64,000 nt of DNA from an uncultured Ruminococcus sp. (GTDB taxonomy: Bacteria > Bacillota > Clostridia > Oscillospirales > Ruminococcaceae), in the NCBI GenBank assembly GCA_910576995.1, contig CAJTLC010000002.1:62001-126000 (forward strand), written 5' to 3'. Shown in pieces: positions 23,703-33,573 of the stretch; the stretch's first letter is position 1; every line of letters begins with the position of its first letter. The translations under genes and the position numbers were made by a program. The notes below the pieces were generated by a model. That model did no database searches. It saw only the letters and a list, made by a program, of their open reading frames with translations, and was not told where the DNA came from.

Positions 23703-23893
23703 AAAAATTCTCCATTCTGCACCTTGCGTATAATAATGGCTAAAAGCCTAAACTTCATACATTTATATTTTACATCTTTTTCTTATAAAAGTCAAGAGTA
23801 TTCCTGTTATTTTTTCGGCGTGCCTATTTTTCCGTGATTTTGCACAATATCTCATGTTGAAATCCATAATCTATTCACATGAGATTTCTGTAA

Positions 23894-26800
23894 CTATATT
23901 AAACCAATATTTTCAATAAGAGCGATCTTTTTCAGTTCATCAGCGCTTTGCCTGCATAAATTAAAAGAAAGGCGTTTTTTCGGACGAACAGTTTTGCGCA
24001 TATCGGTAAGATAAAAGCATATCTCGGTATTTCCTGGGTAATTCCTGCAAATTTCAGCCAAAGCTTCGGACGGAATATTATCAGATCCCGTTTTTATACA
24101 TAATTTATGATTGTCAGCAAATCGCTGAAATTCCTGCTCCGACGCTATTACCGAAGCAAGCACTGAAACGCTTTCATCCTTAACTGAAACAGTTCCTTTT
24201 ACATATATGATATTTTCGGGATCGGTTCTTGAACCTGCAATTGCATAAAGATCCGGAAAAACCACAATATCGATCTCTCCGCTTGAATCAGCAACATTCA
24301 AGAAACACATTTTACTGCCGTTTTTCGCAGTATGGATTTTCTTTTCCTGAACAACGCACATCAACTTTACCGGCATATTGTCATAAACGTTTCCGGTGTT
24401 TAAAATATCAGACATATGACAAGTTTTCAAAAGTTCGGCTAACCATGAATACTCGGCAAGGGGATGTCCGCTAAGATAAATACCCGTAGCTTCCTTTTCC
24501 ATTGCAAGAAGCTTTTTTATGTCAAATTCGGCTCTGTGCGGAATTTTTACAGAAGCCGCTTCTGAAATCTCACTTCCAAACAGATTCATCTGCCCCTCAA
24601 TAACTCCCCTGCTGTCACGGCACGCCATATCCATCAACATTTCATAACTGTCAAGCATTTGCCTTCGGTTAAATCCCAATCCGTCAAACGCGCCTGCTTT
24701 TATAAGATTTTCCAGAGCTTTTTTATTAAGTTCCCTGCCGTTTACTCTCTCGCAGAAATTTTGCAGGCTTTTGAATTTTCCGTTTTCCTGCCTTTCGGAT
24801 ATGATCTTGTCTGAAAGAAGCGCGCCTGCATTTTTAACTGCAAGCAGACCGAAATACATTTTACCGTCAACATATGCGAATCCCCTGCGGCTCATATTTA
24901 TATCGGGAGCAAGCACTTCAAGTCCGTAAGTCCGGCAATCATCGATATATTCAATAAGTCTGCCTCCGCCGCTCATAACGCTCGACATCAACGCCGCCAT
25001 ATAAATTCCACGATAGTGGCATTTAAGATAAGCTGTCTGATATGCAAGATAGGCATATGCGGCAGCATGGGATTTATTAAATGCATATGACGCAAAACTT
25101 ATCATTTCCTCAAAGATTTTATCAGCCGTTTCGCACGGAACATTTCTTTCAACTGCTCCATTGACGAAACTCTCGCGCTCGCGAAGCATTGCTTCATGCT
25201 TTTTCTTCGCCATAGCCCTGCGCACGATATCTGCATGACCATACGAATATCCAGCAAGTTTTCGACAAATCTCCATTACCTGCTCCTGATAGACCATTAC
25301 TCCGAACGTTTCTTCGAGAATATCTTTCAGAATAGGGTGCAGATATTTTATATTCTCGGGATGCTTTTTATTTTCGATATACAGCGGAATAGACTTCATC
25401 GGACCGGGACGGTACAGCGAAATTATCACTATCAGATCTTCAAGACGCTCCGGAACTAATTCCATAAGACGATGCGTCATTCCTTCGCTTTCAAACTGAA
25501 AAACTCCCGCCGTATCGCCTACAGACAACATTTTAAAAACTTCCGCGTCATCGCATGGAATTTTACTTATATCAAAATTCGGATCGATCTTATGAATTTC
25601 ATTGACGGTATCGCGTATTACAGTCAAATTCCGCAAACCCAGAAAATCCATTTTCAATAAACCGAGCGATTCAAGATAAGCCATGGTATATTGAGTTACC
25701 ACGGTATTATCATTACGCTGAAGCGGAACGAGTTCGTCCAGCGGAACAGCCGAAATTACTACGCCTGCCGCATGAGTTGAAGTATGGCGCGGCATCCCCT
25801 CAAGTTTCAGGGCAAGATCGATAAGACGCTTTACCGACCTGTCTGCATTATACATAGACCTAAGATCAGCGCTTTCCTGTAAAGCATACTCCAGACTAAA
25901 GCGCGGATCTATCTGTTTAGCTATTCTGTCACCGATGCCGTATGGCAGACCAAGCACACGAGCAATATCTCTGACAGCCGCTTTCGCTTTTAAAGTATCG
26001 AATGCGATTATTTCCGATACTTTGTCAGTTCCGTATTTTTCAACAACATAATCTTTTACTGACTGTCTGCCCTCAATGCAGAAATCTATATCGAAATCGG
26101 GCATACTCACGCGTTCAGGATTTAAAAATCTCTCAAACATAAGATTATATTTTATAGGGTCAATTCCCGTAATGCCAATACAATAGGCACAGAGACTTCC
26201 GGCTCCCGAACCTCGCCCTGGTCCTACGGGAATATTATGTTCGCGAGCATACCTGATAAAATCCCATACAATAAGAAAATAATCCGTGAATTGCTTTTCA
26301 TTTATCACAGACAACTCATAATCAAGACGAGCCGAAATTCTACTGTCAACATTTTTACCATAAAGTCTGTACAAGCCTTTATAACTTAAATCGCGCAAAA
26401 AAATCCTGTTGTCGGATATGCCGTCAGTTTTGAATTCAGGAATTTTTATTCTGCTGTCAAAATTCAAATCTACACTGCATTTTTCGGCGATCAACAATGT
26501 ATTGCGAACGGCGTTTTCATAGCCTTTGAAAAGCTGCCCCATTTCATCCGCCGATTTTATATAGAATTCTTCAGTCTCAAAACTCATTCCATTCGGCTCT
26601 CCGAGCGTCGTACCGGTCTGAATACAAAGAAGAACGTTTTGCAGTTCGGCGTCTGATCTTAAAATATAATGGCAGTCGTTAGTAGCTGCAAGCGGAATTC
26701 CAGTTTCCTCGGATAATCTGTAAAGCAGCGGGAGTATCTTTCTTTCTTCCCGAATTCCATGATCCTGCACCTCGATATAATAATTACCCTCGCCAAATAT

Positions 26801-27298
26801 CTCGAGATATTCCAAAGCCTTGATTTTAGCCTGACCGTAATTTCCATTCTGCAACAATCGCGGAATTTCGCCTGCAAGACACGCTGAAAGACATATCAAG
26901 CCGCCGCAGTATTTTTTCAGCAGTTCGATATCTACCCGCGGTTTGTTGTAAAAACCCTCAATATTCGCAGCAGAAACAAGTTTCACAAGATTTCCGTAAC
27001 CAATATTATTTCTACACAATAAAATCAGATGATACGGTCGGGAATCAAGCTTCGGTTCTCTGTCGAATCTCGTACGGGGCGCAACATAAACTTCGCAGCC
27101 GATTATTGGCTTTATACCATTATTTTTTGCAGCCTGCCAAAATTCCGGAACGCCATACATATTTCCATGATCAGTTATTGCAACAGCCGTCTGACCAAGT
27201 TCTTTCACACGCTCTATAAGTTTGCTGATTCGGCAGGCTCCGTCCAAAAGGCTGTATTCCGTATGAACATGAAGATTTACAAATTCATCTGCCTTCAA
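23894..27298 (-). CDS. dnaE: DNA polymerase III alpha subunit, DnaE type
   Basis: About 1134 residues. The PHP domain is at the N terminus (FVNLHVHTEYSLLDGA). The polymerase core contains GPGRGSGAGSLCAY and the catalytic aspartates in MPDFDIDFC. The tau/beta-binding and OB-fold (IYVKGTVSVKDESVSV) regions follow at the C terminus. There is no inserted proofreading exonuclease, so this is the DnaE rather than the PolC replicase of Firmicutes, which extends primers at the fork. The start is uncertain. It overlaps the end of whiA; a TTG at 27298 has AGGTGA five bases upstream, while GTG at 27307 and TTG at 27340 have poor sites. Confidence 0.93.
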   Translation of the reverse strand: MKADEFVNLHVHTEYSLLDGACRISKLIERVKELGQTAVAITDHGNMYGVPEFWQAAKNNGIKPIIGCEVYVAPRTRFDREPKLDSRPYHLILLCRNNIGYGNLVKLVSAANIEGFYNKPRVDIELLKKYCGGLICLSACLAGEIPRLLQNGNYGQAKIKALEYLEIFGEGNYYIEVQDHGIREERKILPLLYRLSEETGIPLAATNDCHYILRSDAELQNVLLCIQTGTTLGEPNGMSFETEEFYIKSADEMGQLFKGYENAVRNTLLIAEKCSVDLNFDSRIKIPEFKTDGISDNRIFLRDLSYKGLYRLYGKNVDSRISARLDYELSVINEKQFTDYFLIVWDFIRYAREHNIPVGPGRGSGAGSLCAYCIGITGIDPIKYNLMFERFLNPERVSMPDFDIDFCIEGRQSVKDYVVEKYGTDKVSEIIAFDTLKAKAAVRDIARVLGLPYGIGDRIAKQIDPRFSLEYALQESADLRSMYNADRSVKRLIDLALKLEGMPRHTSTHAAGVVISAVPLDELVPLQRNDNTVVTQYTMAYLESLGLLKMDFLGLRNLTVIRDTVNEIHKIDPNFDISKIPCDDAEVFKMLSVGDTAGVFQFESEGMTHRLMELVPERLEDLIVIISLYRPGPMKSIPLYIENKKHPENIKYLHPILKDILEETFGVMVYQEQVMEICRKLAGYSYGHADIVRRAMAKKKHEAMLRERESFVNGAVERNVPCETADKIFEEMISFASYAFNKSHAAAYAYLAYQTAYLKCHYRGIYMAALMSSVMSGGGRLIEYIDDCRTYGLEVLAPDINMSRRGFAYVDGKMYFGLLAVKNAGALLSDKIISERQENGKFKSLQNFCERVNGRELNKKALENLIKAGAFDGLGFNRRQMLDSYEMLMDMACRDSRGVIEGQMNLFGSEISEAASVKIPHRAEFDIKKLLAMEKEATGIYLSGHPLAEYSWLAELLKTCHMSDILNTGNVYDNMPVKLMCVVQEKKIHTAKNGSKMCFLNVADSSGEIDIVVFPDLYAIAGSRTDPENIIYVKGTVSVKDESVSVLASVIASEQEFQRFADNHKLCIKTGSDNIPSEALAEICRNYPGNTEICFYLTDMRKTVRPKKRLSFNLCRQSADELKKIALIENIGLI

Positions 27299-28214
27299 CT
27301 TTTTCACCTGCCATTCTGATTTCCTGGGCGATCGCGGCAATCCTTTTAAATCTATGATTAACTCCGGAACGGCTCAGAGGCTCTGAAAGACTCTCCCCTA
27401 TTTCCTGCAAACTCATAGTCGGATTTTCAATACGCAGGCGCGCTATTTCTTTCAGTTCATCAGGCAGATCGTCCAATCCGCGGTTATTTGCAATAAGTGA
27501 TATGTCTTCTATCTGCTTCATCGCTGCCGATACGACTTTATCAATATTCGCGCTGTCACAGTTTGCTATACGATTAGCTTTATTGCGTACATCTTTATAA
27601 ATTTTAACGTTCATCAACTCAAGCGTGCATTGCTGCGCGCCTATAAAAGTAAGGGTATCCTCGATTCCCTCGCTGCCTTTTATATAAACGATCGTCTGAC
27701 CGCGCCGAACTGCGCTTCTTGCCGCAACACCGATATCGCTGAGAAGCGAAATAAATTCTTCGGCAAGTTTCTGCTCAGGAACTGCAAATTCAAGATGATA
27801 CTCTTTTTCAGGATCGATCACGCTTCCGCAGGCAAGAAAAACTCCCGCCGCAAATACGCCAAGACTTCCGGTAGAAATTATATCGTAGTTTATCTGACGC
27901 GTTTTTTCGGATATTCTGTATTTTTCAATAACCGCCTCTGCAAGTTCCGCCTCAGAAATATCGTAAATATATAATTTTCCTCCATTTTTTCCGACGGATT
28001 CTCTGCATGAAAGCTTATGATGAAAAACCTTGCCAAAAAGTATGCCGAATGTTTCCGCGGACGTTTCATTTTTACTCTGAAAGCAGATATGCTGCGGCGT
28101 AAGAATACGGCTGAACAGCAGCATTCCGTACAGACAGGCAAAACGCTTATCCTTATCGGTGATATAGGTGCAGATCTCCCTGCGCACTGCATCTGAAAAA
28201 GACAATCTTATCAA
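27285..28214 (-). CDS. whiA: DNA-binding protein WhiA
   Basis: 309 residues. A LAGLIDADG-like N-terminal domain (SFSDAVRREICTYI, then GVFLACGSVIDPEKEYHLEF) and a C-terminal helix-turn-helix (LRIENPTMSLQEIGESLSEP, LSRSGVNHRFKRI) define WhiA. In Firmicutes it affects cell division and chromosome segregation. It probably starts with TTG at 28214; another TTG lies at 28205. Its end overlaps dnaE. In many Firmicutes yvcK lies between rapZ and whiA; here a 59-bp gap with a hairpin replaces it. Confidence 0.92.
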   Translation of the reverse strand: MIRLSFSDAVRREICTYITDKDKRFACLYGMLLFSRILTPQHICFQSKNETSAETFGILFGKVFHHKLSCRESVGKNGGKLYIYDISEAELAEAVIEKYRISEKTRQINYDIISTGSLGVFAAGVFLACGSVIDPEKEYHLEFAVPEQKLAEEFISLLSDIGVAARSAVRRGQTIVYIKGSEGIEDTLTFIGAQQCTLELMNVKIYKDVRNKANRIANCDSANIDKVVSAAMKQIEDISLIANNRGLDDLPDELKEIARLRIENPTMSLQEIGESLSEPLSRSGVNHRFKRIAAIAQEIRMAGEKVEGR

Positions 28215-28233
28215 CTCGCTTTACATTATACTC

Positions 28234-28268
28234 AAAACCTGTACCAAAGCATATTGATACAGGCTTTT
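28234..28268. terminator. Hairpin between rapZ and whiA
   Basis: AAAACCTGTA pairs with the TACAGGCTTTT side (minus strand AAAAGCCTGTA ... TACAGGTTTT). It could attenuate read-through in the operon or mark the end of a transcript. Confidence 0.5.
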
Positions 28269-28273
28269 ATACA

Positions 28274-29146
28274 CTAAAATTTTTTATCTTTTGTAATATC
28301 ACGATGATATTTCTTGACGTTATAGCCCTCTTCCGTAAGATATCTGGACATAAGTTCGGCAAAGGTTATCGATCTGTGCTTTCCTCCCGTACAGCCAAAC
28401 GCTATTACCAATTGGCTTTTGCCTTCGCGTACATAAAGAGGAATAAGGAAATTCAGCAGATCGCTGAGCCGTGCAAAAAGCTCCTGAGACTGCTCCGAAA
28501 GCATTACATATTCCTGCACGCACTCCTCAACTCCCGTATGACTGCGAAGTTCTGGAACATAGTACGGATTCGGCAGACATCTTACATCGAAAACAAGATC
28601 TGCTTCAGTTGAAACGCCGTATTTAAAGCCGAATGACATAACTTTTATAACAAGCGAATCGGAAGTATGATCAAGAAAAATATTCTTGACCTGCTCTTTT
28701 AACTGAGCGGCGGAATATTCGGAAGATTCTATGTAGTAGTCTGCGATCTCCCTAAGCTGTGAAAGCTGACAGCGTTCATAATGGATCGCCTCATGCATAT
28801 TTCCGTTGAATTTATCGTCAAGCGGGTGTTTACGGCGAGTTTCCTTATAACGCTTGATTATTACCTCGTCTGTTGACTCGATAAACAGTACCTTGACTTC
28901 AACGTCCTCTTCGGCTTTAAGAGCCTGCAAAGCGCGAAATATCTCCGTAAACATATCGCCTGTTCTTATATCGAGAGCCACGGCGATCCTGCTCAGTCCT
29001 GTTTCGGATTTTCGGCAAAGATCCACAAACTGCGGAATAAGCTTCGGAGGAATATTATCAATACAGTAAAATCCAATATCCTCCATTACATCCATAACAC
29101 TTGACTTGCCCGAACCCGACATTCCCGTTACGATCAATAATTTCAT
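28274..29146 (-). CDS. rapZ: RapZ/YvcJ family nucleotide-binding protein
   Basis: 290 residues. The P-loop TGMSGSGKSSVMDVMEDIG is at about 6-24, followed by the IDNIPPKLIP motif. The C-terminal domain carries FGCTGGKHRSITFAELM. In enteric bacteria RapZ directs decay of a small RNA controlling glucosamine-6-phosphate synthesis and binds that sugar. In Firmicutes the YvcJ homologue hydrolyses nucleotides and its target is unclear. Two starts are possible: ATG at 29158, overlapping the murB stop, and ATG at 29146, preceded by GAGGGA. The latter fits family N termini better. It is between murB and whiA as in most Firmicutes. Confidence 0.92.
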   Translation of the reverse strand: MKLLIVTGMSGSGKSSVMDVMEDIGFYCIDNIPPKLIPQFVDLCRKSETGLSRIAVALDIRTGDMFTEIFRALQALKAEEDVEVKVLFIESTDEVIIKRYKETRRKHPLDDKFNGNMHEAIHYERCQLSQLREIADYYIESSEYSAAQLKEQVKNIFLDHTSDSLVIKVMSFGFKYGVSTEADLVFDVRCLPNPYYVPELRSHTGVEECVQEYVMLSEQSQELFARLSDLLNFLIPLYVREGKSQLVIAFGCTGGKHRSITFAELMSRYLTEEGYNVKKYHRDITKDKKF

Positions 29147-29154
29147 AGCATCCC

Positions 29155-30060
29155 TCATTTCAGTATTATTGGCTCAAGTTCAAGAACATAACCGCTTTTT
29201 TCCATAACTATGCGTTTAACTTCCTGACAAAGTTTTAAAACGTCCGCGCAGGTCGCTCCGCCTTTGTTAATCACGAATCCGCTGTGTTTTTCGCTCACCT
29301 GCGCGCCGCCGACCGTAAATCCTTTTAATCCGCACTGCTCGATAAGAAGCGAAGCGTAGCTGCCCTCGGGACGCTTGAAAGTGCTTCCTGCACTTGGATA
29401 TTCAAGAGGCTGTTTCGAACTTCTCTTGTTCATGCATTCGTCCATGGCAGCTTTTATTTCAGACGATTCACCGACATAAAGTTTCATAGTAACCGAAACT
29501 ATAACCAGGTCTCTGCCCGAAAAAATACTATGTCTGTATGAAAGTTCCATTTCATCTGCTGAAATTGTCTGTATCTCTCCGTTTTCATCAATATATTCGG
29601 CAGAAACCACTATATTTTTCATTTCGCTGCCGTAAGCTCCCGCATTCATGTAAAGCGCGCCGCCGACAGTTCCCGGAATTCCGTAAAGATTCTCCATACC
29701 GCCGAGACCGTTACGGCAAGCCTGCATACATACCGAAGCCAGAAGCGCGCCGGCGTCGCATTTTATTGTCGTTCCATTTATAATGATATTCGAAAACGTG
29801 CTTCCAAAATGAAGTATCACTCCGTCAAATCCCTCGTCCGACGCGATAATATTGCTCCCTCGCCCTATAACGGCGTATTTTATCTCCTCTGCTCGGAGAT
29901 ATTTTATAAGCTCGGCAGCTGATTCCGCAGAATTAATATTTATCAGCGCACAACAATTTCCGCCTAATTTAAATGTTGTATAATCTTTAAGCGAACATTC
30001 ATGCCTGATCTCGCAGCCAAGTTTTTCACATAATTCAGATAAACCACTTATATTTATCAT
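29155..30060 (-). CDS. murB: UDP-N-acetylenolpyruvoylglucosamine reductase
   Basis: 301 residues. FAD enzyme that completes UDP-N-acetylmuramic acid for peptidoglycan. FAD-binding segments are TTFKLGGNCCALI, GRGSNIIASDEGFDG and GIPGTVGGALYMNAGAYGSE. The active-site Ser is in EYPSAGSTFKRPEGSYAS and the catalytic Glu lies near the C terminus (LELEPI). It is a type II MurB (no Tyr insertion loop). GGAGGGAG precedes the ATG at 30060. It sits between hprK and rapZ in the conserved run. Confidence 0.95.
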   Translation of the reverse strand: MINISGLSELCEKLGCEIRHECSLKDYTTFKLGGNCCALININSAESAAELIKYLRAEEIKYAVIGRGSNIIASDEGFDGVILHFGSTFSNIIINGTTIKCDAGALLASVCMQACRNGLGGMENLYGIPGTVGGALYMNAGAYGSEMKNIVVSAEYIDENGEIQTISADEMELSYRHSIFSGRDLVIVSVTMKLYVGESSEIKAAMDECMNKRSSKQPLEYPSAGSTFKRPEGSYASLLIEQCGLKGFTVGGAQVSEKHSGFVINKGGATCADVLKLCQEVKRIVMEKSGYVLELEPIILK

Positions 30061-30138
30061 TTTCTCCCTCCGAATCGCCTTATGCTGATTCCACATCAAT
30101 CTGTAGGAATTTGCCTGCAGAAAGATTTGAAATCAGTA

Positions 30139-31098
30139 TCAGAATGCCTCGTAATTTCTTACGGTTTCTTTTGGGTCAGACTGCATACCAAGCCTGTTAA
30201 GAAGCTCGGCAGCGGCATTGTAACCCATTTTCTTCTGTCTGTTATTCATTGCGGCAACTTCAAGTATGACCGCAAGATTACGTCCGGGCTTTACGGGAAT
30301 GGTCAAAGACGGTATTTTTACGCCGAGAAGGCTTACATATTCCGTATCAACACCCATTCTGTCATAAATTTTTTCGGGATTCCACTGTTCAAGTTCAACC
30401 ACAAGATCAAGCTTTTCAGTCATTTTTACCGCGCCTATACCAAAAAGACGGCGCGCATTGATAATGCCTATTCCTCTGAGTTCAAGGAAATGACGGATAT
30501 TATCGGGCGAACTTCCCACAAGACTGATATTCGATACTTTTCTTATCTCGACCGCGTCGTCGGCAACAAGTCTGTGACCGCGCTTTACAAGTTCTATGGC
30601 AGTTTCGCTTTTTCCCACGCCGCTTTCACCGGTTATAAACACGCCCTCGCCATATATTTCAATAAGTACGCCGTGCCGCGTAACTCTGGGGGCAAGATTA
30701 AGATTCAGAAACGCTATCAGACCCGACATAAAATTAGACGTGCTTTCCTTGCTTCTCAGCAGCGGAACTTCATATTCTTTCGCAAGTTCCAGCATTTCCG
30801 CAAAATACGGAAGTTCCCTTGTAATTATAAGAGCGGGAAGCCGCTGCGCGAAAAGAAGCTGAAGTCTCTCCCTTCTTGTCTTTTCGTCAATACTTGAAAG
30901 ATAAGCAAATTCCACCTTGCCTATTATCTGGATTCGCTCGGGATTAAAATATTCATAAAATCCCATAAGCTGCAAGCCGGGACGATTTACATCCGTTTCG
31001 TCGATCATTATCTCCTCTGCATTTTTGTGGATATAGATTATTTCCAGTTTAAACTCATCTATGACCTTTCTAAGAGAAACCTTGAAATTTTCTGCCAT
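30139..31098 (-). CDS. hprK: HPr kinase/phosphorylase
   Basis: 319 residues. It phosphorylates and dephosphorylates Ser46 of HPr in response to glycolytic intermediates and so controls carbon catabolite repression. The P-loop ITGESGVGKSETAIELVKRG is followed by RLVADDAVEI, and the family signature ELRGIGIINARRLFGIGAV is intact. An N-terminal domain of about 130 residues precedes the kinase domain. The start at 31098 has GGAG upstream. Its presence implies HPr-based PTS regulation, consistent with nearby pfkA and fba. Confidence 0.96.
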   Translation of the reverse strand: MAENFKVSLRKVIDEFKLEIIYIHKNAEEIMIDETDVNRPGLQLMGFYEYFNPERIQIIGKVEFAYLSSIDEKTRRERLQLLFAQRLPALIITRELPYFAEMLELAKEYEVPLLRSKESTSNFMSGLIAFLNLNLAPRVTRHGVLIEIYGEGVFITGESGVGKSETAIELVKRGHRLVADDAVEIRKVSNISLVGSSPDNIRHFLELRGIGIINARRLFGIGAVKMTEKLDLVVELEQWNPEKIYDRMGVDTEYVSLLGVKIPSLTIPVKPGRNLAVILEVAAMNNRQKKMGYNAAAELLNRLGMQSDPKETVRNYEAF

Positions 31099-31137
31099 TT
31101 TTTTCTCCATTCTTCGGTATAACGGTATATACCGATA

Positions 31138-32364
31138 TTATTTTACTATAAAGGAATCCCAGCCGTATTCAGATATGGAATCCTTCGCTTCAAGCAATTC
31201 ATCAAATTCAGATAGTTCGCCTGAAATTCTTACTACAACATTGAATTCAGAAAGCTTATCGGAAACAAGACTCATACATTTTTGTGCTTTTTCCGTCGGA
31301 GTTCCTGTAAATTCATAAAGCGTCTGATCATTCTGCACGCCTGCGCTGAGTTCGTCAACATCTATATTCAATACGACAGTATGAGCTGAAAGCAGCAGCG
31401 GCTGGAGAACATCAGCGTTTCCTTCAAGAAGATCGGCTGCCGAAACTTCTATATACATCGACGCTCCATTTGAAACAGCTTCGTCATAAAGCATATTTGC
31501 CGCCGAAGTAAGAGCCATGCAGCGTTCGTTCTGACCGAGCCGCTGATCAAGAATGGCAAGATCATTTTTCGTAAAATCGGGATACATCAGGTCGGTGCAG
31601 ATAATATTTTCAAAACCTGCTCCCGAGATCTCGCTGACAACAGATGAAAGATAATTGACGTAAGCTTCAGAATACGGAGAAGCCCAAGGCTTTCCTCCAT
31701 TTTCGGCATCCGCGTCCAGCCATTGCGAGCCGTCCAGAACGCTTGCGTATCCCATTTCGGGAAACGATGCAGGAATAATATTGTCGTCGAACGCGCTTAT
31801 CACTGCCGACGGCTTGAATCCGCTGTTTACTATAGCTTCGGCGATTTTGTCGGGCGAAACTTCGGAAATTGCAGCCTTAGATGTCTGAGTTTCATAAAGG
31901 CTGCTTTTATAATATATTTTTCCTCCCGACGCTTTAAGCGGCACGACAACATATTCAATGCCATCATTTTTAGGGAGTTTTTCCAGTGCATTCTCTATAT
32001 TCTCAAGGCTCGCCATATCGCTCGGTTCCAAAGCGGCAGCGCAGTAATTATCAGTTGAAACGCTTTCCGAAGCGATCGTGACAGTAGTAGACGCCAAAGT
32101 AGAATTCACCGACGACGTTTCCGCAGAAGAGGTTGTTGACAAAGAAATTTCCGCAGTAGTTGTCTTGGGAATTTCTTCAGGTTTATCACCTTTGTGCTGC
32201 GTGTAATTTATTATCGGTTCAGCCAGACTGTATCCGAGAAAGCCTATCCCTCCGATAAGCATCACTGTAAGAGTGCCTGAAAGCACCTTTGCAGCCGGAC
32301 TTTTACCGTAATAATTTTTTTCTTTTGTTTTATAGATTTTCCTTCCTTTGTTCTTACGTTTCAT
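31138..32364 (-). CDS. Membrane-anchored extracellular protein, possible glycoside hydrolase-like barrel
   Basis: 408 residues. A lysine-rich cytoplasmic tail (about 1-27), one membrane helix (about 28-48), a Ser/Thr-rich stalk (about 66-105), then a globular extracellular domain. That domain has alternating strand and helix segments: EYVVVPLKASGGKIYY, PSAVISAFDDNIIPA, FENIICTDLMYPDF, GASMYIEVSAADLL and FNVVVRISGEL. This pattern resembles the TIM-barrel of DUF4015-like putative glycosidases, where the first strand introduces a K-x-x-G-x-I/V-Y segment. I could not identify a catalytic acid pair, so activity is unproven. Gap of 17 bp to rnfA and 39 bp to hprK indicates co-transcription. Confidence 0.6.
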   Translation of the reverse strand: MKRKNKGRKIYKTKEKNYYGKSPAAKVLSGTLTVMLIGGIGFLGYSLAEPIINYTQHKGDKPEEIPKTTTAEISLSTTSSAETSSVNSTLASTTVTIASESVSTDNYCAAALEPSDMASLENIENALEKLPKNDGIEYVVVPLKASGGKIYYKSSLYETQTSKAAISEVSPDKIAEAIVNSGFKPSAVISAFDDNIIPASFPEMGYASVLDGSQWLDADAENGGKPWASPYSEAYVNYLSSVVSEISGAGFENIICTDLMYPDFTKNDLAILDQRLGQNERCMALTSAANMLYDEAVSNGASMYIEVSAADLLEGNADVLQPLLLSAHTVVLNIDVDELSAGVQNDQTLYEFTGTPTEKAQKCMSLVSDKLSEFNVVVRISGELSEFDELLEAKDSISEYGWDSFIVK

Positions 32365-32381
32365 TTATATTTCTCCTATAA

Positions 32382-32954
32382 TTAAGTCAGCGCATAGACT
32401 GCCATTGATATTATTCCGAGATACACAAGCATTGACGGAAATCCTCTGAATGCAGCAGGCACTTCTTTAGAACACAGCCTGCGGAATGCCGCCATAAGAA
32501 TGAACGCCGCCAGAATGAATCCCGTTCCTGCCTCTGCTCCCGCTATCATGAACCCGCTTAAACTGTTGACGGCAGAATAGATCGCCGCACGACCGGTAAC
32601 TATAAATAAAGTACCCATAACCGCGCAGTTGAACGCCGAAACATGAATATATTTTCTTGTGGTCTCAAAATTCTTTTTGTCCGCAAAATAAATGGCAGCG
32701 AGAAGCAAAACATATAATATTCCTATTGCAAGCACATAAAACAGCAGTCGGAAATCTCCCATAGACAATGGAAGAAGCCTGTTTATAAAGTATGCCGCCG
32801 CCGATCCGATCGTAGTAAAAACGGTTATCGTTATCGCCGTCCAGAGTAGATTTTTTTTGCTTCCCGCCGCTATGAACAGCGTACTTGTTCCGAGAGCCTG
32901 CGTAAGTATCAGATTAGTTGTAAGCAGTACTACCAATTCAGCTATCAGAAACAT
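32382..32954 (-). CDS. RnfA/RsxA-like membrane protein, iron-sulfur ligand partly lost
   Basis: 190 residues, six membrane helices. It aligns along its length with RnfA/RsxA: LTTNLILTQALG at the N terminus, FNCAVMG in the middle and EVPAAFRGFPSMLVYLG at the end. In Rnf and Nqr complexes RnfA and RnfE each give two cysteines to an intramembrane [2Fe-2S] cluster. Here the first (in LGLCP of RsxA) is Ser24 (LGTST) and only Cys110 remains. The start at 32954 is preceded by GGAGGTGA and gives the 190-residue family length. It overlaps the upstream rnfE-like gene by 17 bp. It is clearly homologous; redox activity is doubtful. Confidence 0.8.
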   Translation of the reverse strand: MFLIAELVVLLTTNLILTQALGTSTLFIAAGSKKNLLWTAITITVFTTIGSAAAYFINRLLPLSMGDFRLLFYVLAIGILYVLLLAAIYFADKKNFETTRKYIHVSAFNCAVMGTLFIVTGRAAIYSAVNSLSGFMIAGAEAGTGFILAAFILMAAFRRLCSKEVPAAFRGFPSMLVYLGIISMAVYALT

Positions 32955-33573
32955 CGCCGTCACCTCCAGCGCCATTGTTTTCATGTCTTATCGCTGCGCG
33001 TATGCTGCGGTAGATACCACAGAAAACGCCGAGTAAAATAAATCCTCCAAACGGCATTCCCAATCCGCCGATAAGAGTATTCGCGTCGACTATTCTTCCG
33101 TAGACCGTGCCGTATGCAAGCAATTCGCGTACAAAAGCCGTTATCAGCATTACCGCGTCGAATCCAAGAATGTAAAATATAAGCGACAGAACCATTTTTC
33201 CGCGCTTCATTTTAAAGAATTTCGCCTCCGACTGTACGACTATCAGCGAATTTACCGCGAGCAGCATAAAATATATTCCAAGTCTTTCAACAACATCCGG
33301 AAAAAAATGCACAGCCGCCGATCTTACAGGAATATAAATAAGGGACGATACAAGCGTATAGATTATTATTTTTACGGTATAAGGCAGTTTTTTAGGTACA
33401 AACGAATTTATCATCACAGATAGGAAAGTTATTGCCGAAAAAGCATAAATGACCGCCAGCGCATTAGCTATCGTATCTCCGCAGACTATTACGGGAGAAA
33501 TCACCATCAAACCCGAAAACACTGTATTATCGCCAAGCAGTCCGTCAAGAACTGAATTTTTTCTATTGCTCAT
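32938..33573 (-). CDS. RnfE/RsxE-like membrane protein, both iron-sulfur cysteines replaced
   Basis: 211 residues, about six membrane helices. It aligns with RsxE: GLLGDNTVFSGLMVISP in place of the family's NN..LVQLLGLCP, and LGIYFMLLAVNSLIVVQSEA in place of [20 protein letters not shown]. The two cluster cysteines are therefore Ser26 and Ser109. A Cys at residue 31 is the only nearby thiol. FGGFILLGVFCGI at the end matches the family's PPGAFIGLG segment. Start at 33573 with GAGGAGG upstream. It overlaps the rnfD-like gene by 11 bp. Confidence 0.8.
   Translation of the reverse strand: MSNRKNSVLDGLLGDNTVFSGLMVISPVIVCGDTIANALAVIYAFSAITFLSVMINSFVPKKLPYTVKIIIYTLVSSLIYIPVRSAAVHFFPDVVERLGIYFMLLAVNSLIVVQSEAKFFKMKRGKMVLSLIFYILGFDAVMLITAFVRELLAYGTVYGRIVDANTLIGGLGMPFGGFILLGVFCGIYRSIRAAIRHENNGAGGDGDVSDS

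Noticed and set aside
30082..30897. Plus-strand frame opposite hprK
   Set aside because: hprK is conserved on the other strand, including its P-loop and signature motif.
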